From assembly GCA_035501615.1 (NCBI GenBank), contig DATJVY010000053.1:8165-72164 (forward strand): a stretch of 64,000 nucleotides of DNA, given 5' to 3'. Both the position numbers and the translations under genes were made by a program. The stretch is from RPRB01 sp035501615 (GTDB lineage: Bacteria > Myxococcota > Myxococcia > Myxococcales > Myxococcaceae). Below the pieces are notes generated by a model. It did not search any database. It was not told where the DNA came from and saw nothing but the letters and a program-made list of their open reading frames with translations. This document shows, in pieces, positions 1-7,085 of this stretch; positions within the stretch are counted from its first letter, which is position 1, and every line of letters starts with the position of its first letter.

Positions 1-100
1 ACCACCAGCACCTTGCCGTGCAGCCCCCCCGGGGGTTTCGTGGACGCCCCGCTCTTGCGATGAACGATGGTCTCGTCATCGCCCCCCCGGCGTCGTTCAA
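1..100 (-). CDS. Partial gene off left edge, possibly a receiver-type N-terminus
   Basis: Reading the minus strand, the frame GDDETIVHRKSG... followed by GKVLV runs off the left edge. The last visible stretch resembles the start of a receiver domain (KVLVVDD), but too little is present to name it. No ATG or GTG start exists in that frame. A TTG at 100 that overlaps the rfaE2 stop codon would reach it only if the C7 run at 82-88 were one base shorter. The ATG at 79 opens a different frame whose translation looks non-coding. It would be the last visible gene of the LPS-core operon. Confidence 0.3.
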   Translation of the reverse strand, partial: MNDAGGAMTRPSFIARAGRPRNPRGGCTARCWW

Positions 101-585
101 TCCTGCGGCATGCCGCGGAGTCGTTCCAGCAGCTCGGTCGTGCTGTGGTCCTTCGGGTCCCCGGCGATGGCCACCCGGCCGCCCCAGGCCGCGAGCTCGT
201 CCCGCTCCGGCACGGTCTCCGCGGTGTAGTCCGTCCCCTTGACGTGGAGGTGCGGCCGGAGCCGGCGCAGCACCACGCGCACGTCCGGCTCGCCGAACAG
301 AACCACGTGATCCACGCATCCCAGAGCCGCGACGATCTCCGCCCGCTCCCGGGCGGCGGTCCGTGGGCGCCCGGGCCCCTTCAGGCTCCGGACCGAGGCG
401 TCGTCGTTCACCGCCACCACCAGCACGTCCGCGAGCGCCTTCGCCCCCTCGAGGTACCGCACGTGCCCGACGTGCAGCAGGTCGAACGCCCCGTTGGCCA
501 GGGCCACCGTCTTCCCGGCCTCGCGCGCCCGTTCCACCGCCGCCGCCACGGCCTCGAGCGGCTCCACCTTCGCCGCGGTGCTCAC
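97..585 (-). CDS. rfaE2: D-glycero-beta-D-manno-heptose 1-phosphate adenylyltransferase
   Basis: Cytoplasmic nucleotidyltransferase that joins the heptose-1-phosphate precursor of the LPS inner core to AMP, giving ADP-heptose. The 162-residue product carries the cytidylyltransferase-fold signature NGAFDLLHVGH at residues 31-41, with H38 and H41 of the HxGH motif. This corresponds to the C-terminal half of the fused enterobacterial HldE; here the kinase half is a separate upstream gene. Start is GTG, overlapping the rfaE1 stop as GTGA, so translation is probably coupled. Identification rests on motif, length and the adjacent kinase. Confidence 0.93.
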   Translation of the reverse strand: MSTAAKVEPLEAVAAAVERAREAGKTVALANGAFDLLHVGHVRYLEGAKALADVLVVAVNDDASVRSLKGPGRPRTAARERAEIVAALGCVDHVVLFGEPDVRVVLRRLRPHLHVKGTDYTAETVPERDELAAWGGRVAIAGDPKDHSTTELLERLRGMPQD

Positions 586-1604
586 CGGACGCCCAGCTCC
601 GCCGCCAGCTCCTCGGCGGTGACCGGCGCCGTCCCCGGCTTCTGCACCACCAGGGACCCTGCCACGTTGGCCAGCTCGGCCGCCATCCGCGCCGTGGCCC
701 CGGCCGCGAGCCCCAGGGTGAAGGCGGCCATCACCGTGTCGCCGGCGCCGGTCACGTCCACCGCCGCCCGCGTCCCGTGCGCGGCGAGGAGCTCGACCGA
801 GCCGCCGCGCTCGAGCAGCGCCATCCCGCGCCGTCCCCGGGTGACCAGCAGGACCTGGGAATCGAGCAGCCTCAGCCCTTCCTCGACCGCCCGGCAGAGG
901 GCGCGGTCGTCCTCCACCGGGAGCCCGGTCAGCGTGGCGAGCTCGGGCTCGTTCGGCTTCGCTGCCCGGAAGCCGCTGAGCTTGCCCAGGGCGTAGCGCG
1001 AGTCCACCGACACCAGCATGCCGGTCGCCGCGAGGTGGCGCAGGGTCGCCCGCGTGGCGTCGCCCACCACTCCCCCGCCGTAGTCGCCCACCAGGACCGC
1101 GTCCGCGCCGCGGGCCGCCTCCTCCAGCGCCTGCCGCAGCCGCGCCGAGAGCCCCGGGGCCAGGGGAAGCGCGTTCCCCCGGTCCAGGCGGAGCATCTGC
1201 TGCCGGGTGGTGTTCAGCCCGCCGGCGAGGATCCGCGTCTTGGTCTCCGTGACCGGAGCCTCCACCGCCACCAGGCGGATGCCCCGCTCGGCGAACCGCC
1301 GCCGGAGCGCCTCGCCCATCTCGTCCTGGCCGAGCACTCCCACCGCGGTCACCTCGGCCCCCAGCGCCCGCGCGTTCGCCGCCGCGTTGGCCGCCCCGCC
1401 CAGCGTCACCTCGGACGACTCGTGGCGCACCACCAGCACCGGAGCCTCGCGACTCACCCGGTCGGACTGCCCGTAGACGTAGTGATCGGCCACGAGGTCG
1501 CCCAGCACCACGAGCTTCCGGGTGCGGAAGGCGGACAGCAGCCGCGAGAGGTCGGACGCCAATCTGGGACTCGCTTGTCCCACACCCCGACCCCCGGGCG
1601 CCAA
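582..1604 (-). CDS. rfaE1: D-glycero-beta-D-manno-heptose-7-phosphate kinase
   Basis: PfkB/ribokinase-family sugar kinase that phosphorylates heptose-7-phosphate at C1 for ADP-heptose synthesis. The PfkB signature DVTGAGDT is at about residues 283-290, with D289 as the expected catalytic base, and a GGAANAAANA substrate-binding stretch is near residue 69. The longest frame begins with TTG at 1604 (340 aa). GTG at 1583 or TTG at 1562 would remove a non-conserved leader and fit the family start better, so the true start is uncertain. It lies 22 bp after lpxK and overlaps rfaE2 by 4 bp. Together the two genes replace a single fused hldE. Confidence 0.93.
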   Translation of the reverse strand: MAPGGRGVGQASPRLASDLSRLLSAFRTRKLVVLGDLVADHYVYGQSDRVSREAPVLVVRHESSEVTLGGAANAAANARALGAEVTAVGVLGQDEMGEALRRRFAERGIRLVAVEAPVTETKTRILAGGLNTTRQQMLRLDRGNALPLAPGLSARLRQALEEAARGADAVLVGDYGGGVVGDATRATLRHLAATGMLVSVDSRYALGKLSGFRAAKPNEPELATLTGLPVEDDRALCRAVEEGLRLLDSQVLLVTRGRRGMALLERGGSVELLAAHGTRAAVDVTGAGDTVMAAFTLGLAAGATARMAAELANVAGSLVVQKPGTAPVTAEELAAELGVR

Positions 1605-1626
1605 TTCCTCGCGAGACGCGCTGCCT

Positions 1627-2661
1627 TCAGCAGAGCAGGAGCCGGTCCAGGTGCTCCTCGCCCTCCAGCACCTCCACGCCCTGCCTCAGCACGTGGACCG
1701 GCGCTCCCTCCGGGCAGCGGACCCCGTCCTTCTCGGTCGTCACCAGCCACGCGCCCGCGTCCGCGGCCTGGCGCTCGAGCACGCGCAGCTCGGTCGCGCC
1801 GAACCCGTGGTGGTCCGGAAAGCCGGTGAACCCGACCACCTCCGCCCCGAGCGACTCGAGCGACCTCCGGAACGCCGAGGGACGCCCGATGGCCGCGAAG
1901 CCGACCACCCGCCTGCCGCGGAGCACGTCCACCGGGTGCACCTCGCCGTCCGGGGCGTGGACGTCCCTCGGGCCGTGGCGCGCCCGCACCCGCGGCACTC
2001 CCTCCGGCCAGGGCACGGACACCGGCGTCTCGGCGGCGCGGACCCAGAGCAGGCTCGCCCGCCCGAGCGCCCGCGGCGACTCGCGCAGGGGGCCACGGGG
2101 CAGGAGGTGGCCGTTCCCCAGACCCACCGCCTCGTCCACGACCACCACGTCCACGTCCGGCGCGAGCCGCCACTGCTGGAAGCCGTCGTCGAGAATCGCC
2201 ACCGCGGCTCCGCAGCGCGCCGCGAGCCGGGCCAGGTTCACCCGGTCCTCGCCCACCCACACCGTCGCCCCCGGCAGGCTCCGGGCGAGCATCAGCGGCT
2301 CGTCTCCGCACCGCGAGGCTTCGGGCCACGGGGGGCCCTCCACCCGGATCTGTCCCGTCGAGACCCGCCCGTACCCGCGGCTGAGGACGGCCACCCGCCG
2401 TCCGCGCGCGAGCAGCCGCTCCGCCAGCGCCCGGACCACCGGCGTCTTCCCCGTCCCGCCGACGAGGACGTTGCCCACCGAGACGACGCGGAGCTCCGGG
2501 ACCCGCTGGGCGCGGAGCCACCCATGGGTCCGCGCCGCGGTGCGTGCCTGGACTCCGGCCGCGAAGACGGACTCGACGACGGCCAGGGGGGACAGCACCA
2601 GCTCGCGGAGCGGCCCCTCCGGATGGTCCGGATAGAAGAGCCGCTCCACCCAGCGGCTCAC
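1627..2661 (-). CDS. lpxK: Tetraacyldisaccharide 4'-kinase LpxK
   Basis: Phosphorylates the 4' position of the lipid A disaccharide at the inner-membrane cytoplasmic face, after LpxB and before WaaA. The 344-residue product shows the family's P-loop GNVLVGGTGKT at residues 63-73, followed by the LpxK hallmark DDGFQ. The N-terminus starts at GTG 2661 (VSRWVERLFY), which overlaps the stop codon of the upstream glycosyltransferase as GTGA. The same frame stays open upstream, but that part is antisense-like noise over the neighbouring gene. Length and motifs match typical LpxK closely. Confidence 0.94.
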   Translation of the reverse strand: MSRWVERLFYPDHPEGPLRELVLSPLAVVESVFAAGVQARTAARTHGWLRAQRVPELRVVSVGNVLVGGTGKTPVVRALAERLLARGRRVAVLSRGYGRVSTGQIRVEGPPWPEASRCGDEPLMLARSLPGATVWVGEDRVNLARLAARCGAAVAILDDGFQQWRLAPDVDVVVVDEAVGLGNGHLLPRGPLRESPRALGRASLLWVRAAETPVSVPWPEGVPRVRARHGPRDVHAPDGEVHPVDVLRGRRVVGFAAIGRPSAFRRSLESLGAEVVGFTGFPDHHGFGATELRVLERQAADAGAWLVTTEKDGVRCPEGAPVHVLRQGVEVLEGEEHLDRLLLC

Positions 2662-3671
2662 GATCTGGCCCCCGCGCTGAGGTAGAGGGCGACGAGCTCC
2701 TCCCCCACCCTCCGAACGTCGGGCAGGGCGAGGGTCCGGCGCGCGCCCCGGAGCGCGACCGCCGCGAGCGCCGCCGGCGTCGGTTCGGGCAGCAGCTCGT
2801 CCACCCAGTTCCGCAGCGCCCCCTCGTCCACGCCGACCACGCGCGCCCCCACCGCCCGCGCCTGCAGGGCCGCGCGACCGGCCCAGTCGTTCCCCAGCCC
2901 GAGCACCCACACCTCGTCCAGGGCCTGCATCCAGCGCACGAGCGCCTCGCCGCTCTGGTAGCCAGGGAAGCGCACCGCCGCGGAGAGTCCCAGCGCCTGC
3001 GCCTCGGCCCGGAGCGCCGGCCCGAGCTGCCCGTCGCCCAGCAGCACCAGGGTGGAGCGAGGTTCGCGCACGTGGAGACGCCCGAACGCGGCGAGGGCGA
3101 CGGCGTGCCGGCGCGACGGCTGGAACGTCGACACCATGCCCACCACCGGAGCCGTGAGCCCCAGCGCCACCTGGAGCGCCGGGCGATCCTCCGCGGGGCG
3201 GAACCCGGGCCCGACCAGCGGAGGGAGCACCGTCCACGGGCGGCGGAGCCCCACCCCGAGCTCGGCGGTGGGGACGGTGAAGGCCGCCGCGCCGGGACGG
3301 ACGCCACGCAGGGAGCGGGCCGCGTGGAACGAGCGGACCCGCACGCCGCGATGACCCGACAGGGCGGCCACCCAGTGGTCGTGGCTGAAGTGCGCGTGCA
3401 CCACGTCCACCTCCAGCGTCGCCAGCCGGCGCGCATCTCGCCACACTCCGGGCGGCCCGTCACGGGTGCACAGCCGGAGCCCCCGGCCATCGAGGAGCCC
3501 GAGCCGCTCGAGGTGGGGGGCCGCCGGCTCCTCCGAGCCGGTTCCGGTCCGCGTCGAGTCGATGGCCACCGAGACGGCGTGCCCCAGCGACCGCTGGGCC
3601 TCGGCCAGCAGGGCCACCGGCTCGGCGGGGCCGCTCCACACCGGGCTGGAGAGGAGGTGGAGGATGTTCAT
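2658..3671 (-). CDS. GT4-like glycosyltransferase with degenerate EX7E motif
   Basis: 337-residue cytoplasmic GT-B-fold glycosyltransferase candidate, probably acting on LPS core given its place between waaA and lpxK. The N-terminus (MNILHLLSSPVWSG) and the VVHAHFSHDHW stretch at 90-100 are typical of family 4 acceptor domains. The C-terminal donor domain is recognisable, but the usual EX7E pair is replaced by D262 and Q270. It could therefore have altered donor chemistry, reduced activity, or act as a partner of the intact upstream glycosyltransferase. ATG at 3671 overlaps the upstream stop by 4 bp. Acceptor and donor sugars cannot be inferred. Confidence 0.75.
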   Translation of the reverse strand: MNILHLLSSPVWSGPAEPVALLAEAQRSLGHAVSVAIDSTRTGTGSEEPAAPHLERLGLLDGRGLRLCTRDGPPGVWRDARRLATLEVDVVHAHFSHDHWVAALSGHRGVRVRSFHAARSLRGVRPGAAAFTVPTAELGVGLRRPWTVLPPLVGPGFRPAEDRPALQVALGLTAPVVGMVSTFQPSRRHAVALAAFGRLHVREPRSTLVLLGDGQLGPALRAEAQALGLSAAVRFPGYQSGEALVRWMQALDEVWVLGLGNDWAGRAALQARAVGARVVGVDEGALRNWVDELLPEPTPAALAAVALRGARRTLALPDVRRVGEELVALYLSAGARS

Positions 3672-4633
3672 CCCGGCCGCTCCAGGCGCGCGTACAGGCC
3701 ACGAAGCGCTGCCACCTCCGCCTCCAGGGTCCAGCGCGCCCTCACCGCCACCATCGCCGCCCGCCCCACCTCCTCGGCGCGGGCGGGATTCTCGAGGAGG
3801 GGCTCGAGGAGCCGGGCGAGCGCGTCCACGTCCCCGGGCGGGTAGAGGAAGCCCGTCACCCCGTCCTCCACCAGCTCCGGGTAGTGGGGGAGCGCCGCCG
3901 CCACCACGCAGCAGCCGCTGGCCATCGCCTCGAGCAGCACGAGCGAGAAGCTCTCCCGCCGCGATGGCTGGACCATGACGGTGAGGCGGCGATAGAGCGC
4001 CGGCGTGTCCCTCACCTCGCCGAGCAGATCGACCGGCGCGAGCCGGGCCAGGTGCCGCGCGAATCCCCTCCAGCGGTGGGTCGCCGCCCCGGCGAGCACG
4101 AGCCGCCAGCCCGGAAACCTCGGCGCGAGCGCCGCCCAGGCGCGAACCAGGTCCTCCTGGCCCTTGTCCGGCCGGAGCCGCCCCACCGCTCCCAGCGCGC
4201 GGGGCCCGGACGCGCGGTCCGCCGCCGCGGGGCCGAATCGCCGCGTGTCCACCCCGTGAGGGACGACCTCGGCCGGCAGGTCGAGCTCGCCGAGCGCCCC
4301 CCGGGTCATCACCACCCGGGCGTCGGCACGCCGGGCGAGGAAGCGGGTCCACGCCGAGGGCCGCCCCGCCGAGTGCCGGGTGAAGACCACCCGGACCGAC
4401 GGCGACGGCGCCCGGAGCAGCAGCGCCGCGAGGAGCTCGAGGTTCCGGTGTGCGTGCAGCACCACCGGTCCGGAGCGGATGCGCGCCCGCAGCGCCCTCC
4501 ACGACAGCCGCGGCACCTCCGCCGGCAGGCCCCACCCCACCACCTCCGCGGGGAGCAGGCGCGCCACGTCCTCCACGTGGCGGGTGATTCCGGTGCGCCG
4601 TCCATGGAAGTGGAGGTGCACCACCCGGGTCAT
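3668..4633 (-). CDS. GT4-family glycosyltransferase
   Basis: 321-residue GT-B glycosyltransferase with a canonical C-terminal domain. GVDTRRF is at about 127-133, SRRESFSLVLLEAMASG is at 224-240 with the EX7E glutamates E227 and E235, and the ELVEDGVTGFLYPPGD donor-binding stretch follows. It lies directly downstream of waaA with a 4-bp ATGA overlap and overlaps the next glycosyltransferase in the same way, so the pair is probably co-translated and extends the LPS inner core. No family-9 heptosyltransferase is visible in the window even though the ADP-heptose genes are, so one of these enzymes might take that role. That is inference only. Confidence 0.85.
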   Translation of the reverse strand: MTRVVHLHFHGRRTGITRHVEDVARLLPAEVVGWGLPAEVPRLSWRALRARIRSGPVVLHAHRNLELLAALLLRAPSPSVRVVFTRHSAGRPSAWTRFLARRADARVVMTRGALGELDLPAEVVPHGVDTRRFGPAAADRASGPRALGAVGRLRPDKGQEDLVRAWAALAPRFPGWRLVLAGAATHRWRGFARHLARLAPVDLLGEVRDTPALYRRLTVMVQPSRRESFSLVLLEAMASGCCVVAAALPHYPELVEDGVTGFLYPPGDVDALARLLEPLLENPARAEEVGRAAMVAVRARWTLEAEVAALRGLYARLERPG

Positions 4634-5937
4634 CCGATGGACCCCGTCCTTCGAGCGGTGGGCCGGCTGCCGGCTCCGAGCAGCAGGCGGGCCACGAGGT
4701 CCACGTTGCGCTGGCTCGCCCCCGACACCTGCCGCACCGAGTGGGCGGCGAGGGCCCCGAGGTTGGCGAGGACGTCGGGACGGCCGAGCAGCTCGGACAG
4801 CACCCGGTAGAGCTGCTCGGGGTCGGCGACCTGGATGCCGCCCCGGCCGAGGAGCACCTGCACGCTGTCGCGGAAGTTCTCCATCCGGGGGCCGAAGAGC
4901 ACCGGCCGGCCCTGCGCCGCCGGCTCGAGAATGTTCTGCCCGCCTCGGGGCGTGAAGCTCCCGCCCACGAACACGACGGTGGCCAGCCGGTAGGCGCGGG
5001 CGAGCTCGCCGATGGTGTCGAGCACCATCACCGGCGCCCCGGCCGGCCCCACCGTCCGGCGGCCCACCTCGACCCCGCGGGCCTGGGCGAGCGATTGCAC
5101 GCGCGCCGAGCGATCCACGTACCTCGGGGCGAGCACCAGGCGCAGCCCGGGGTGCGTCGCGCGGAGCCGTTCCCAGACCGAGAGGAGCAGCTCCTCCTCG
5201 CCCTCGTGGGTGCTCCCGCCCATCAGGACCAGCGCGTCCCCGGGCAGGCCGAGGGCCGTCCGCAGCGCATCGTCCTCGGTCGAGGGCACGGGCACCGACA
5301 GGCCGTCGAACTTGGTGTTCCCGGTCACCCACACCCGGTCGAGGGGGGCGCCCAGCGACAGCGCCCGCTCCGCCTCCTCGTCCTCCCGCATCAGGAGCAG
5401 GTCGAGCTCGGCGAGCGGATTGCCGAACAGCGTGAACAGGGTCCGGTAGCCCCGCAGGCGGTCCGGCGAGAAGCGGCCGTTGGTGAGCACCACCCGGCTG
5501 CCGGCCCGGTGCGCGGCGTGGATGAGGTTCGGCCAGATCTCCGCGTACTCGAGGACCAGGAGATCCGGACGCATCGCCCGGAGGGCCCGGCGGGTGGCCC
5601 CGGCCAGGTCCCAGGGTGCATACACGACGCCGTCCACCTGCGAGCGGAGCCGCTGCTCGACCATCGTCCGCCCGGTGTCGGTGATGGTGGAGAGGACGAT
5701 GCGGGCGTCGGGGAAGCGCTCCCGGAAGCGGCCGATCATCGGCGCCAGGGCCTGGAGGTCGCCCGCGCTCGCCCCGTGGAGCCACACCCGCGGCCACCCT
5801 CCCTCGGGAAGCGTTCCGGACCGGTAGAACCCGAAGCGCTCGAGGAGCCCGGCCCGCGTCTTCCGCGCCAGGAGCAGCACCGGCGACAGCAGCAGGAACA
5901 AGAGCGTGCTCAGCGCGACGTAGAGCGCCCGTCTCAC
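4630..5937 (-). CDS. waaA: 3-deoxy-D-manno-octulosonic acid (Kdo) transferase WaaA
   Basis: Transfers Kdo from CMP-Kdo to lipid IVA at the inner membrane. The 435-residue product has one N-terminal membrane segment (about residues 5-24), the glycine-rich N-domain motif WLHGASAGD at 52-60, a C-domain with LMGGSTHEGEEELL, and GGSFTPRGGQNILEPAAQG. These are the classic WaaA landmarks. At the position where characterised enzymes carry the proposed catalytic glutamate (xSVGE), this protein has Asp60. The start is GTG 5937, overlapping the PHP gene's stop as GTGA. The number of Kdo residues added cannot be told from sequence. Confidence 0.93.
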   Translation of the reverse strand: MRRALYVALSTLLFLLLSPVLLLARKTRAGLLERFGFYRSGTLPEGGWPRVWLHGASAGDLQALAPMIGRFRERFPDARIVLSTITDTGRTMVEQRLRSQVDGVVYAPWDLAGATRRALRAMRPDLLVLEYAEIWPNLIHAAHRAGSRVVLTNGRFSPDRLRGYRTLFTLFGNPLAELDLLLMREDEEAERALSLGAPLDRVWVTGNTKFDGLSVPVPSTEDDALRTALGLPGDALVLMGGSTHEGEEELLLSVWERLRATHPGLRLVLAPRYVDRSARVQSLAQARGVEVGRRTVGPAGAPVMVLDTIGELARAYRLATVVFVGGSFTPRGGQNILEPAAQGRPVLFGPRMENFRDSVQVLLGRGGIQVADPEQLYRVLSELLGRPDVLANLGALAAHSVRQVSGASQRNVDLVARLLLGAGSRPTARRTGSIG

Positions 5938-7085
5938 GGCTCGGCCTTCACGAGAACGGGCTGCGCCAGCAGCCAGGGCCAGGAGGCCTCGCCGAGGCCC
6001 AGACCCGGGGTCTCCACCCGCACCTCCACCAGCACCTGCCCGGGAGCCTCCAGGCGGAGGTGGCTCGCGTCCACCATGCGCCCCGGCCCGTGGACCCGGA
6101 CCTGGACGCCGGGGGGGCGCACCGCGGGGAGCCGGACCTCGAGCACCTCGCCCACCCGGAACGTCCGTCGATCGGCGGGCAGCAAGGCGAAGCCCGCGGC
6201 CGGGGCCAGGGCGTCGACCGCGCAGTAGAAGCGGCCGGCGCGCAGCTCCTGGATGACCGCCTGCGCGCCCTCGGCCGGAGCCTCGGGGAGCGCGGTGATT
6301 CCGGCGAGGTGCAGCGACATCCAGCGAAGGGCCGAAGCGTAGCTCGGGTAGCCGTGCGCGTCCGGCCCGCAGAAGGCCAGCTTCGGCTCCGGCCCGTCGA
6401 GCGCGAGCATCCAGTCCTCCACCGGGCGCGCCTCGGCAAGGGCGTACACCAGCGCGCGGTCGGTGCTGACCAGCGCGGTCCCCAGGGCCGGAAGCAGGCG
6501 GGTCAGTGGATGCTGCCGCAGCCCTCCCCACGCCGAGTCGCCGCTCCAGACCTCCACCCCGCTCGCCAGCCTGGCCTGGGCGAGGTCGGTCCAGCCGCGC
6601 TGCGGGTGCAGGGGGTGGGCGAGGACGGCGATGCCCCCGAGCTCGAGCACCGTGCGGACCGGCGTCGAGACCTTCTCCGCGTCGGTGAGGGGGCGGCGGG
6701 TGCCCACGTCGGCCAGGTGGCCGAAGGGCGTGCTCGACTCCTCGCCGGGGACGAGCAGCACCCCATCCTCGCGCGCCGGAGTGGGGAGCTCGGCGGGGTT
6801 GTGGTCGGTCAGCACGACGAAGTCGAGGCCCACGGAGCGGGCGGCGCGGGCCACGTCGGTCGGGCTGGCCCGCCCGTCGCTGCGCGTCGTGTGCACGTGC
6901 CACACCCCCCGCAGCTCCCGGGTGGCGGTCGGGGGGCCGAGCGGGAGCGGCCGCACCGCGGCGAGCAGCGCGAACCAGGCGAGGGTGAGCACCAGCAGCC
7001 CCAGTGCCCAGCGCAGCAGGCGGATCCACCCCGGCGTCCGTCTCCGGCGCCGGATGGGCCGGAGCACCATCGCAGGTCGCCTCAC
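5934..7085 (-). CDS. Membrane-anchored PHP-domain metal-dependent hydrolase
   Basis: 383-residue protein with an arginine-rich cytoplasmic start, one membrane helix (about residues 21-43) and a PHP domain. Metal ligands appear in order: HVHTTRSDG (H63, H65, D70), LTDHN (D94, H95), PGEES (E115), then VLAHPLHP and CGPDAH further on. The full PHP set looks intact, so it is probably a phosphoesterase. A C-terminal beta-rich tail of about 90 residues follows. The substrate is unknown. Its position between msbA and waaA, overlapping both by 4 bp, suggests a role in LPS assembly or trimming. The start is GTG 7085, with ATG 7070 as alternative. Confidence 0.8.
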   Translation of the reverse strand: MRRPAMVLRPIRRRRRTPGWIRLLRWALGLLVLTLAWFALLAAVRPLPLGPPTATRELRGVWHVHTTRSDGRASPTDVARAARSVGLDFVVLTDHNPAELPTPAREDGVLLVPGEESSTPFGHLADVGTRRPLTDAEKVSTPVRTVLELGGIAVLAHPLHPQRGWTDLAQARLASGVEVWSGDSAWGGLRQHPLTRLLPALGTALVSTDRALVYALAEARPVEDWMLALDGPEPKLAFCGPDAHGYPSYASALRWMSLHLAGITALPEAPAEGAQAVIQELRAGRFYCAVDALAPAAGFALLPADRRTFRVGEVLEVRLPAVRPPGVQVRVHGPGRMVDASHLRLEAPGQVLVEVRVETPGLGLGEASWPWLLAQPVLVKAEP

